Origin: an uncultured Flavobacterium sp.
GTDB lineage: Bacteria > Bacteroidota > Bacteroidia > Flavobacteriales > Flavobacteriaceae
Reading direction: 5' to 3'
Assembly (NCBI GenBank): GCA_946480635.1
Contig: CAMLKV010000087.1
Coordinates: 1 to 8,444 of the forward strand
DNA length: 8,444 nucleotides
The position numbers and the translations under genes were made by a program. This document shows positions 1 through 5,479 of the stretch, piece by piece. Position 1 is the stretch's first letter; each line of letters begins with the position of its first letter. Below the pieces are notes generated by a model. It was not told the origin of the DNA. It was given only the letters and a program-made list of their open reading frames with translations, and ran no database searches.

Positions 1-891
1 ATCATAGCCTAGAAAATAGGTTTCTAATGTTTCACCGTTTAAAAGTATTGTGTGGAAGCCAACTAACTTTCCATCTATAAAGTAACCAGCTACCCGTAAT
101 TGTTCACCTAGTTGTTTTTTAAAAGTCGAAAAGTGATTTTTTGCTAGAAAGAAGGTGTTAAAAGGAGCATTTTTTGCAACGTGATGATATAACTCATAAA
201 TTCTTTCTTCGTGAGTTACGATTTCATCATGATTTAATTCTTTTACTTCAACTCCTTCACATTTTTTATGAGAACGCTTGTATTGGTCACGATATTTTTT
301 TGAAAAAGCAGCTACATAATCTGATTCAGTTTTCCATTCAGGATTCAATTCAAAAATCATATTAGGCTGAATGTTGAAATCATACATTTCTGCAAAATCA
401 TACTTTTTCAATTCAGCTGAACAATGTTGGTAAAAATCTTTAAAAGAAACAATGTGTATTTTAATTTGTTTGTTTTTGAAATATTGAATAATGGCTTGTG
501 AACATTGAATAAGTAATTCACTAATGTGTTTGAAATCCATCGGTTTATTAAAAACATAACCGTTTTGACCAGTAATCATGTTGTTTCCTAAGAAAAGTAC
601 ATGTGATGCAAAATTCTTAAAAACAAAATTACGGACTGTGGTTTTTAAGCATTTGTCCCTTTCTCCAAATGATTCCAGCTTATGGACATTTAGATATTGT
701 GCTAGTGCAACTCCAATGAGATAGTTTTCTTCAAAAATGCCGATATAAAAACACTGCATATTTGTTGGAGCAGATTCTTCTAATACTTTTAGATAGGGTG
801 TTTGAAGAAATACGTTACTTTCTGCAACCTGATCCCAAGATGCAGGTAGTTCTTTAATTGCAGAATAAATTTTAAATGAAGATGTGTTCAA
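1..891 (-). CDS. FemAB/GNAT-like acyltransferase, C-terminal end cut by window edge
   Basis: An uninterrupted minus-strand frame gives 297 residues and is still open at position 1, so the C-terminus is missing. The second half resembles the FemAB-like / Acetyltransf_6 group of the GNAT fold. Residues 183-210 carry the basic stretch AAFSKKYRDQYKRSHKK, and residues 266-297 read VAGYFIDGKLVGFHTILL followed by LETYFLGYD, the usual core strand of this fold. Early residues (FLQTPYLKVLEESAP, 28-42) also fit flavobacterial proteins annotated as GNAT family N-acetyltransferase. No signal peptide or membrane segment is visible, so it is probably cytoplasmic. The acyl donor and acceptor cannot be read from the sequence. 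The start is uncertain: there is no ATG or GTG between the upstream gene's stop and residue 1, so TTG at 891 is the best candidate. The family call is fairly safe; the substrate is unknown. Confidence 0.75.
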   Translation of the reverse strand, partial: MNTSSFKIYSAIKELPASWDQVAESNVFLQTPYLKVLEESAPTNMQCFYIGIFEENYLIGVALAQYLNVHKLESFGERDKCLKTTVRNFVFKNFASHVLFLGNNMITGQNGYVFNKPMDFKHISELLIQCSQAIIQYFKNKQIKIHIVSFKDFYQHCSAELKKYDFAEMYDFNIQPNMIFELNPEWKTESDYVAAFSKKYRDQYKRSHKKCEGVEVKELNHDEIVTHEERIYELYHHVAKNAPFNTFFLAKNHFSTFKKQLGEQLRVAGYFIDGKLVGFHTILLNGETLETYFLGYD

Positions 892-897
892 AATTTT

Positions 898-928
898 AAA
901 AAAATATCGCCCTAAATATAGGGCGATA
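898..928 (-). terminator. Intrinsic terminator of the DUF1761 gene
   Basis: On the minus strand a perfect 10-bp stem (TATCGCCCTA at 905-914 pairing with 919-928, 4-base loop) is followed by seven T residues (904 to 898). It lies 24 bases past the DUF1761 stop codon. The T-run ends only seven bases before the proposed TTG start of the next gene. Confidence 0.85.
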
Positions 929-951
929 GTATGGTAATAAAATGTTAATTT

Positions 952-1434
952 TTATTTCATTGCACAAATAATTCCTCCCATAATCATGAAGCAAACAATC
1001 CAAAATCCACCTGAAACAAGTGTGTATTTCCAAGATCTTCTTTCGAATAATGCATTTGTTCCAATAACAGGCAATGCTAAGAATAATCCTGACATGAACC
1101 CGTGAAGTGCTCCATGTTTGAATGAACGGAAAGCATCTCCATAATCAGCCATAAATGCAGCATAAGAAGGTTTTGCATGTTCAACATCTCCACCAATCAT
1201 TCCCATTGCACCAAATTGATGAATAGTTAAAAATTGAAGTACAAAAGATATGAAGAAGGCATAAACAACAGCCATTCCAAAAATCATAAACATGTTAGCT
1301 CCTTTTGCTTTTTCGTCTGTCATTCCAGTTTCACGCATCCAGATTCCTCCGAATACTTTAGGGTTGTACCAAATAAATCCAACAACAAGTGTTGATAATG
1401 CTGCAAGAAGCAGTGCTAAAAAATTAATTCCCAT
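952..1434 (-). CDS. DUF1761 family membrane protein
   Basis: A 160-residue integral membrane protein of the DUF1761 family, whose function is unknown. The family signature is the first helix running into GFIWYNPKVFGGIWMRETG (19-37). Four hydrophobic segments are visible at about 3-22, 49-71, 108-127 and 136-157. The second loop is polar (residues 78-107, with YAAFMADYGDAFRSFKHG) and leads into helix three. There is no cleavable signal peptide; the first helix most likely acts as the membrane anchor. The length is in the range usual for single-domain members. The gene has its own -7 box about 27 bases upstream and its own terminator, so it appears to be monocistronic. Nothing in the neighbours suggests a role. 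The start ATG at 1434 directly precedes the first helix and is well supported. Confidence 0.88.
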   Translation of the reverse strand: MGINFLALLLAALSTLVVGFIWYNPKVFGGIWMRETGMTDEKAKGANMFMIFGMAVVYAFFISFVLQFLTIHQFGAMGMIGGDVEHAKPSYAAFMADYGDAFRSFKHGALHGFMSGLFLALPVIGTNALFERRSWKYTLVSGGFWIVCFMIMGGIICAMK

Positions 1435-1460
1435 AGTTTGATTTGTTTTTGTTAGTTACT

Positions 1461-1468
1461 CAAATATA
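1461..1468 (-). promoter_or_regulatory. -7 box of the DUF1761 gene promoter
   Basis: Read on the minus strand this is TATATTTG, an exact match to the Bacteroidota -7 consensus TAnnTTTG, placed 26 bases before the ATG. No clear -33 TTG lies at the expected 19-base spacing; that position falls in the terminator of the preceding gene. Confidence 0.65.
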
Positions 1469-1480
1469 AGAAAATATTTA

Positions 1481-1512
1481 AATAAAAAGACCTTCTGCAA
1501 TAGAAGGTCTTT
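1481..1512 (-). terminator. Intrinsic terminator of the J/KTSC gene
   Basis: A perfect 11-bp stem (AAAGACCTTCT at 1486-1496 pairing with 1502-1512) with a 5-base loop. On the minus strand it is followed by a T-rich tail (TTTTTATTTAAAT). It lies just past the stop codon at 1536, with about 23 bases between them. Confidence 0.87.
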
Positions 1513-1535
1513 AATGATTTTGGTTGTATAACTTT

Positions 1536-1982
1536 TTAAATTTCAACTGCTTCGGCAGATTTTCTATAAATGTAGTTTCCATAAATATGACGTTTAGCAA
1601 AACGGTTAGGCGAATCTGCATTTATCATTTTGATATACACGTTTTTTGGAACACCAATATATTCGTATGAAGCACCATTTAAATGTGTTACTAATAAAGT
1701 TTGTTTTTCCAAATAAAAATCTGCAATAGCTGAATTGTTGATTGTTTCCTGATATTCCGGAAGGTTTTTCTCGATTGTCTCAGGTGCAATACTTACTAAA
1801 AAGTGATAAGCACTAATAATTGTTTTACTCTTTTCTTCAGCAGCTAGTTTACCTTCTTCATCATTTACAAATTTGTCAGGATGAGTTTCTTTCATACTGT
1901 TTCTGTAAATAGTTTTTAACTCTTTTAAGGTAACATTTTTGTCAACTTCTAATAATTTTCTGTACTCAACTACTCTTTTCAT
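1536..1982 (-). CDS. Small protein with N-terminal J domain and C-terminal KTSC domain
   Basis: This 148-residue protein has two recognisable parts. Residues 5-64 form a DnaJ-like J domain with the invariant HPD at 34-36, a basic helix II before it (LKELKTIYRNSMKE) and a helix III/IV segment ending in SAYHFLVS. J domains stimulate Hsp70 (DnaK) ATPase activity, so an Hsp70 partner is inferred. Residues about 82-141 fit the KTSC domain, a small fold also found at the end of some lysyl-tRNA synthetases; the visible part is ASYEYIGVPKNVYIKMINA followed by HIYGNYIYRK. There is no Gly/Phe region, zinc finger or substrate-binding domain, so it is not a full DnaJ. It is not secreted and has no membrane segment. 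It carries its own -7 box and terminator. The client or role of the KTSC part is unknown. Confidence 0.85.
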   Translation of the reverse strand: MKRVVEYRKLLEVDKNVTLKELKTIYRNSMKETHPDKFVNDEEGKLAAEEKSKTIISAYHFLVSIAPETIEKNLPEYQETINNSAIADFYLEKQTLLVTHLNGASYEYIGVPKNVYIKMINADSPNRFAKRHIYGNYIYRKSAEAVEI

Positions 1983-1999
1983 AAATGATATAAAATGTA

Positions 2000-2017
2000 T
2001 AAACCAAAAGTGGTTTA
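2000..2017 (-). other. Small hairpin in the leader of the J/KTSC gene
   Basis: TAAACCA (2000-2006) pairs perfectly with TGGTTTA (2011-2017) around a 4-base loop. It sits between the presumed transcription start and the ATG, ending 18 bases before the start codon. On the minus strand it is not followed by a T-run, so it is not a terminator in the gene's direction. Confidence 0.5.
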
Positions 2018-2029
2018 TTTTTCAGGGCG

Positions 2030-2037
2030 CAAAAGTA
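2030..2037 (-). promoter_or_regulatory. -7 box of the J/KTSC gene promoter
   Basis: Minus-strand TACTTTTG matches TAnnTTTG exactly and is followed by CGCC, a common context for Bacteroidota start sites. It lies 47 bases before the ATG, giving a leader of roughly 40 bases that contains the hairpin. No good -33 TTG is visible at normal spacing. Confidence 0.6.
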
Positions 2038-2106
2038 TAGAAATCAATTAGATAATTTGCCATTATTCAGTTTTTAATTAGAAATATTTAACGTTTTATT
2101 GTTGAT

Positions 2107-3720
2107 TTAGCTTTTAAGAGTTTTATTCTTTTTAGGGAATTTTTTAGCTTTCATTTTTTCTTTACTCATTTTTTCTGCCAAAGTCATTGCTTTGAAGCCA
2201 TTTACAATTTTTCCAGATTTTGATAATGAATTGAATGGGCGAACATCTTTTGGATCACCTCCAACTACTACATCTTCAGAGATTGTAGTTCCAGAATTCA
2301 TAACAATGCCTTTTACTTCTTTAGCAGATAAATTTGGATAGTATGAGCGAATCATAGCAGCTACTCCAGCAACATTTGGCGATGCCATAGAAGTTCCTTG
2401 TAAGTATTGATATTCACTGTTAGGAGTAGTTGCATATATTTTTACACCAGGAGCATAAACATCAACGTTCATTTTCCCATAATTTGAAAAATTAGCCACT
2501 ACTTTTTTACCGTTTTCAAAGTTTAAAGCACCAACAGTAATCACATTGTCAGCAAATTCAGTTTTTTTATCGTCTGAATCGTTAGGGAAGTTTGGTTCAA
2601 CATCAATATCTTTTGAATCGTTTCCTGCTGCATGTACAATAAGAACATCTTTACTTTCAGCATATTTTATAGCATCATAAACCCACTGTTTGTGTGGAGA
2701 AAAATCTTTACCAAAACTTGCATTGATTACTTTAGCTCCATTGTCTACAGCGTATTTTATTGCTAAAGCAACGTCTTTGTCATATTCGTCACCATTTGGA
2801 ACCGCGCGAACCGACATAATTTCAACATTATCGGCAATACCATCACCACCAATATTGTTGTTTCGTGACTGAGCAATGATTCCAGCAACGTGTGTACCGT
2901 GTAAAGCACCTTCTTTAGTTGGGCCATATACAATATTGTTGCCGTAAATTTTATCATTTATATCTTCTGGATTGTCACCAACTAATTTACGTCCGTCAAA
3001 TTCTAGATTATAATTAAAGTTTAATTGGTTATAAACTTGTGTTTTAAATTTATTTACGTTGGTCATTAAAGCAGAACCTGCTTTGCCAATCTTTGTAAAA
3101 ACTTCAATGCTTTTCTTTAATTCGACATCTTCAGTTGTGATAGCTTTTACTTCATCGATTGTGAAATCTTCTTTTTTAAGATATTCGCTTACTATTTTGT
3201 TGGCATTTATAATGTTGTCAACTTGTTGTTTGTTAGCTAAAAGTGCTTCCATTTTTTTGTCGTAAGCAGCCTTTGCTTCTTTGTATGCTTGAGAGCCATC
3301 ATCACCTTTTTTAAGAAGACGTGTTAATTCTAAGTTTTCGTTCTCTATGTTTCCTAAGAAATTCCATCCGTGAACATCGTCAATGTATCCGTTTTTGTCG
3401 TCATCGATGCCATTATTAGGGATCTCTTTTTTATTTGTCCAGATAACAGATTTTAAATCCTCGTGATCGATATCTACTCCTGAATCTACGACTCCAACAA
3501 TAACTCTCTCCCCTTTTTTTCCTTTAATCAATTCGGCATAAACGCGATCTATGCTCATTCCAGGGATGCTGTCTTTTTCTAAATCTAGATGACTCCAACG
3601 CTTTAACTGATTTTCAGTTAATTTTTGCTTCTTTGGAACATTAGGATTTGGCCCTTGCGCGAATACTGAAGTTGATAACATGACACCAACAAACAGATAC
3701 ATTAACTTTCTATTCTTCAT
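2107..3720 (-). CDS. Secreted subtilisin-like serine peptidase, S8 family
   Basis: A 537-residue exported peptidase. Residues 1-21 are a Sec signal peptide (basic start, hydrophobic core, VFA before the cut at Q22); there is no lipobox cysteine. The S8 catalytic triad is complete: Asp79 in VVDSGVDIDHE, His274 in HGTHVAGI and Ser444 in GTSMASP, with oxyanion-hole Asn367 in AAGN. An acidic, possibly calcium-binding segment (NNGIDDDKNGYIDD) lies at 102-115. About 195 residues separate Asp and His, against roughly 30 in classical subtilisin. The extra part, about 125-240, is charged and predicted helical. The C-terminus (KKFPKKNKTLKS) is basic and has no Por secretion-tail domain, so type IX secretion is not supported; periplasmic or other envelope location is inferred. 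There is no obvious long inhibitor-type prodomain, only about 45 residues before the core. A MarR-family gene lies directly upstream on the same strand. The substrate is unknown. Confidence 0.93.
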   Translation of the reverse strand: MKNRKLMYLFVGVMLSTSVFAQGPNPNVPKKQKLTENQLKRWSHLDLEKDSIPGMSIDRVYAELIKGKKGERVIVGVVDSGVDIDHEDLKSVIWTNKKEIPNNGIDDDKNGYIDDVHGWNFLGNIENENLELTRLLKKGDDGSQAYKEAKAAYDKKMEALLANKQQVDNIINANKIVSEYLKKEDFTIDEVKAITTEDVELKKSIEVFTKIGKAGSALMTNVNKFKTQVYNQLNFNYNLEFDGRKLVGDNPEDINDKIYGNNIVYGPTKEGALHGTHVAGIIAQSRNNNIGGDGIADNVEIMSVRAVPNGDEYDKDVALAIKYAVDNGAKVINASFGKDFSPHKQWVYDAIKYAESKDVLIVHAAGNDSKDIDVEPNFPNDSDDKKTEFADNVITVGALNFENGKKVVANFSNYGKMNVDVYAPGVKIYATTPNSEYQYLQGTSMASPNVAGVAAMIRSYYPNLSAKEVKGIVMNSGTTISEDVVVGGDPKDVRPFNSLSKSGKIVNGFKAMTLAEKMSKEKMKAKKFPKKNKTLKS

Positions 3721-3738
3721 TTTTTTTGATTTTAATTT

Positions 3739-3754
3739 TTGACTGATTGACTGA
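3739..3754 (-). repeat. 8-bp tandem repeat in the peptidase leader
   Basis: Two perfect head-to-tail copies of TTGACTGA (minus strand TCAGTCAA) lie 18 bases before the peptidase ATG, in the presumed untranslated leader. The function is unknown; chance is possible for a motif of this size. Confidence 0.55.
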
Positions 3755-3757
3755 AAC

Positions 3758-3774
3758 TTGATATATCAAATAAA
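3758..3774 (-). promoter_or_regulatory. Possible operator and weak -7 box of the peptidase gene
   Basis: Positions 3758-3769 are a perfect 12-bp palindrome, TTGATATATCAA, a size and shape typical of MarR-family binding sites. It overlaps a minus-strand TTTATTTG (3767-3774), which is one mismatch from the -7 consensus. No better -7 box is visible in the 134-base gap. The overlap is what one would expect of a repressor site, and a MarR gene sits next door, but binding is inference only. AT-rich palindromes of this size also arise by chance. Confidence 0.35.
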
Positions 3775-3854
3775 TATTTAAAGATAAGTATACATCCGAA
3801 GAGTCTTGTTACGCTTTTAGGGTATTTTAGCAAAAAATTAACGTTTATTTTAGA

Positions 3855-4283
3855 TTAGGAACAGTTAGTAATGATTTTTTGTAAGATTATATCCATTGCG
3901 TCTAAATCTTCTTTATCGATACTTTCCAACGCTATTTTTCTATTTTCGAGAACTATGTTTTGGACTTGCTCAATAATATCTTTTCCTTCTTTTGTGACAG
4001 ATAATATTGATTTTCTTCTATCATTTGTGTCAACTTTACGATTTAGGTAGTTTGATTTGACCATAAGATCAATAATTCTGGTGACTGAGGCATTGTCCTT
4101 AAAAACATTTTTAGCGAGTTCCTGTTGTGTGATTTCGGGATTTTCTAATATTGATTTTATAATAAGCCATTGATCGATTGTTATTTTATATCCTTTTTCA
4201 CGAATTTTTTTCATAGCAAACATTCTGTAGGTTCTTATAGCCTTATCAATATTATAAAATATAATGTTGTTGAGTTTTTCCAT
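3855..4283 (-). CDS. MarR-family transcriptional regulator
   Basis: A 142-residue winged-helix DNA-binding protein of the MarR family, which normally acts as a dimer on palindromic sites and often responds to small ligands or oxidants. Residues 33-50 (KITIDQWLIIKSILENPE) form the usual helix before the HTH. Residues 51-60 and 63-80 (ITQQELAKNV and DNASVTRIIDLMVKSNYL) are the scaffold and recognition helices. The wing is at 82-98 (RKVDTNDRRKSILSVTK), with the conserved D-x-R-R. The terminal helices that form the dimer interface flank this core. The only cysteine is Cys141, next to the end, so a typical OhrR-type reactive cysteine near the N-terminus is absent. The S8 peptidase gene lies 134 bases downstream on the same strand, and the tRNA diverges upstream. 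The target and ligand are unknown. Confidence 0.92.
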   Translation of the reverse strand: MEKLNNIIFYNIDKAIRTYRMFAMKKIREKGYKITIDQWLIIKSILENPEITQQELAKNVFKDNASVTRIIDLMVKSNYLNRKVDTNDRRKSILSVTKEGKDIIEQVQNIVLENRKIALESIDKEDLDAMDIILQKIITNCS

Positions 4284-4302
4284 TTCAAATTTAAATAGCT
4301 AT

Positions 4303-4310
4303 CAAAGGTA
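4303..4310 (-). promoter_or_regulatory. -7 box of the MarR gene promoter
   Basis: Minus-strand TACCTTTG matches TAnnTTTG exactly, 19 bases before the ATG, implying a leader of roughly 12 bases. No clear -33 TTG is found at the normal spacing. Confidence 0.6.
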
Positions 4311-4331
4311 TAAAACCTGATAATAAGGAGC

Positions 4332-4359
4332 TTGAAAAATAAAAATATTATTTTTTCAA
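4332..4359. repeat. AT-rich imperfect inverted repeat in the divergent spacer
   Basis: TTGAAAAATAA (4332-4342) and TTATTTTTTCAA (4348-4359) are inverted copies with one extra T, separated by 5 bases. The repeat lies between the MarR promoter and the tRNA promoter. It is not followed by a clean T-run on either strand, so a terminator role is unlikely. It may be a protein-binding or bent-DNA element, or simply a result of base composition. Confidence 0.4.
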
Positions 4360-4366
4360 AATAAGC

Positions 4367-4396
4367 TTGCATTTATAAATAATGGTTGTATATTTG
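4367..4396 (+). promoter_or_regulatory. Strong promoter of the initiator tRNA gene
   Basis: TTG (4367-4369), exactly 19 bases, then TATATTTG (4389-4396): a full match to the Bacteroidota sigma-A consensus TTG-N19-TAnnTTTG. The expected transcription start is around 4402, a few bases before the mature tRNA end. It is the only promoter in the window with both elements at ideal spacing, which fits a highly expressed stable RNA. Confidence 0.85.
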
Positions 4397-4408
4397 CACT
4401 CGAAACAT

Positions 4409-4481
4409 CGCGGGATAGAGCAGTAGGCAGCTCGTCGGGCTCATAACCCGAAGGTCACAGGTTCGAGTCCTGTTCCCGCTA
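4409..4481 (+). tRNA. Initiator tRNA-fMet (anticodon CAU)
   Basis: A 73-base cloverleaf without an encoded CCA. The acceptor CGCGGGA (4409-4415) pairs with TCCCGCT (4474-4480), and the discriminator is A4481. The D stem is GAGC/GCTC (4418-4421, 4430-4433). The anticodon stem TCGGG/CCCGA (4435-4439, 4447-4451) encloses a loop with CAT at 4442-4444. The T stem is ACAGG/CCTGT with loop TTCGAGT. Three hallmarks separate it from elongator tRNA-Met: position 1:72 is unpaired (C opposite U), three consecutive G:C pairs end the anticodon stem, and the D stem has A11:U24. After formylation it carries the first amino acid of proteins into the ribosomal P site. The next bases after the discriminator are CTA, so CCA must be added by nucleotidyltransferase. 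Confidence 0.96.
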
Positions 4482-4487
4482 CTAAGT

Positions 4488-4514
4488 AAGCCACTCAATT
4501 GAGTGGCTTTTTTT
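4488..4514 (+). terminator. Intrinsic terminator of the tRNA-fMet gene
   Basis: AAGCCACTC (4488-4496) pairs perfectly with GAGTGGCTT (4501-4509) around AATT, and a run of seven T residues ends at 4514. It starts seven bases after the tRNA. The era -7 box begins four bases after the T-run. Confidence 0.92.
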
Positions 4515-4517
4515 ATG

Positions 4518-4525
4518 TACCTTTG
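4518..4525 (+). promoter_or_regulatory. -7 box of the era promoter
   Basis: TACCTTTG is an exact TAnnTTTG match, 16 bases before the era ATG, implying a leader of only about 10 bases. A TTG at 4499-4501 lies in the loop and stem of the tRNA terminator at 16-base spacing, slightly short of the ideal 19. The upstream promoter element therefore appears to share DNA with the terminator. Confidence 0.65.
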
Positions 4526-4541
4526 TCAAAATTTTAGCATT

Positions 4542-5426
4542 ATGTCACACAAAGCTGGATATGTAAATATTATTGGTAATCCTAATGTTGGTAAATCTAC
4601 ATTGATGAATGCGTTTGTAGGTGAACGTCTTTCGATAATTACTTCAAAAGCACAAACTACACGCCACCGTATTTTAGGTATCGTGAACGGGGATGATTTC
4701 CAAGTTTTATTTTCGGATACACCAGGTATCATCAAACCAGCTTATGAGTTACAAAGTTCAATGATGGATTTTGTAAAATCAGCTTTTGAAGATGCTGATG
4801 TATTGATATATATGGTTGAAATTGGAGAAAAAGAGTTGAAAGATGAGGCTTTTTTCAATAAAATAATTCATTCTAAAATTCCGGTTTTATTATTATTAAA
4901 TAAAATTGACAAATCAAATCAAGAACAATTAGAAGAACAAGTGGCAATGTGGAAAGAAAAGGTTCCAAATGCTGAAATTTTCCCAATATCTGCTCTTGAA
5001 AATTTTAATGTACAGGTTGTTTTTGATAGAATTTTAGAATTATTGCCTGAATCACCAGCGTATTATCCAAAAGATGCTTTAACGGATAAACCAGAACGTT
5101 TCTTTGTAAACGAAACCATCCGTGAGAAAATATTGTTGCATTACGATAAAGAAATTCCCTATGCAGTAGAAATTGAAACGGAAGAATTTATTGAAGATGA
5201 TGATATCATTCGAATCCGTGCTGTTATTATGGTGGAACGTGATACCCAAAAGGGAATTATAATAGGACACAAAGGAGCAGCAATAAAGCGAGTTGGAATG
5301 GAAGCTCGTCAAGATTTAGAGAAATTTTTTGGTAAACAAATACATATCGAAATGTTTGTTAAGGTGAATAAAGACTGGAGAAGTAACGCTTATCAACTAA
5401 GAAGATTTGGTTATAATCAGAAGTAA
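4542..5426 (+). CDS. era: GTPase Era, 30S ribosomal subunit maturation
   Basis: Era binds the 3' end of 16S rRNA and helps late 30S assembly in the cytoplasm. The protein is 294 residues, a normal length. The GTPase domain carries G1 GNPNVGKS (12-19), G2 around TTRHRILG (39-46), G3 DTPG (59-62), G4 NKID (120-123) and G5 SAL (150-152). The C-terminal KH domain contains the GHKG loop at 242-245 within an IIIGHKGAAIKRVG segment, which contacts the rRNA tail. I chose ATG at 4542. The same frame opens at GTG 4503, but that codon lies inside the tRNA terminator stem and before the -7 box, so it would not be in the transcript. The tRNA lies upstream and der lies 53 bases downstream; der has its own -7 box but there is no terminator between them, so some co-transcription is likely. 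Confidence 0.97.
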   Translation: MSHKAGYVNIIGNPNVGKSTLMNAFVGERLSIITSKAQTTRHRILGIVNGDDFQVLFSDTPGIIKPAYELQSSMMDFVKSAFEDADVLIYMVEIGEKELKDEAFFNKIIHSKIPVLLLLNKIDKSNQEQLEEQVAMWKEKVPNAEIFPISALENFNVQVVFDRILELLPESPAYYPKDALTDKPERFFVNETIREKILLHYDKEIPYAVEIETEEFIEDDDIIRIRAVIMVERDTQKGIIIGHKGAAIKRVGMEARQDLEKFFGKQIHIEMFVKVNKDWRSNAYQLRRFGYNQK

Positions 5427-5449
5427 ACTAGCTTCTAAAAATAAAATTG

Positions 5450-5457
5450 TACCTTTG
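5450..5457 (+). promoter_or_regulatory. -7 box of the der promoter
   Basis: TACCTTTG followed by CAC is an exact TAnnTTTG match in the era-der gap, 22 bases before the der ATG. The leader then is A-rich (AAAAAATAAAAG) with no Shine-Dalgarno sequence, as usual in this phylum. No clear -33 TTG is seen. Confidence 0.65.
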
Positions 5458-5479
5458 CACACTTTTTAAAAAATAAAAG

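Noticed and set aside
174..365. 63-residue plus-strand open frame
   Set aside because: It is antisense to the acyltransferase gene, which reads cleanly through this region.
2690..3265. Plus-strand and alternative-frame open reading frames inside the peptidase gene
   Set aside because: The peptidase frame contains the full catalytic triad, so these are shadows of its codons.
2107..3720. Type IX secretion cargo status for the S8 peptidase
   Set aside because: The C-terminus is a short basic tail without the beta-sandwich sorting domain.
4409..4481. Elongator tRNA-Met or tRNA-Ile with modified CAU anticodon
   Set aside because: The unpaired 1:72 end, the GGG/CCC anticodon stem and A11:U24 together mark the initiator.
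4503..4541. Longer era start at GTG 4503 adding 13 residues
   Set aside because: The codon lies in the tRNA terminator stem and before the era -7 box, and the added residues do not resemble Era N-termini; ATG at 4542 fits the family.
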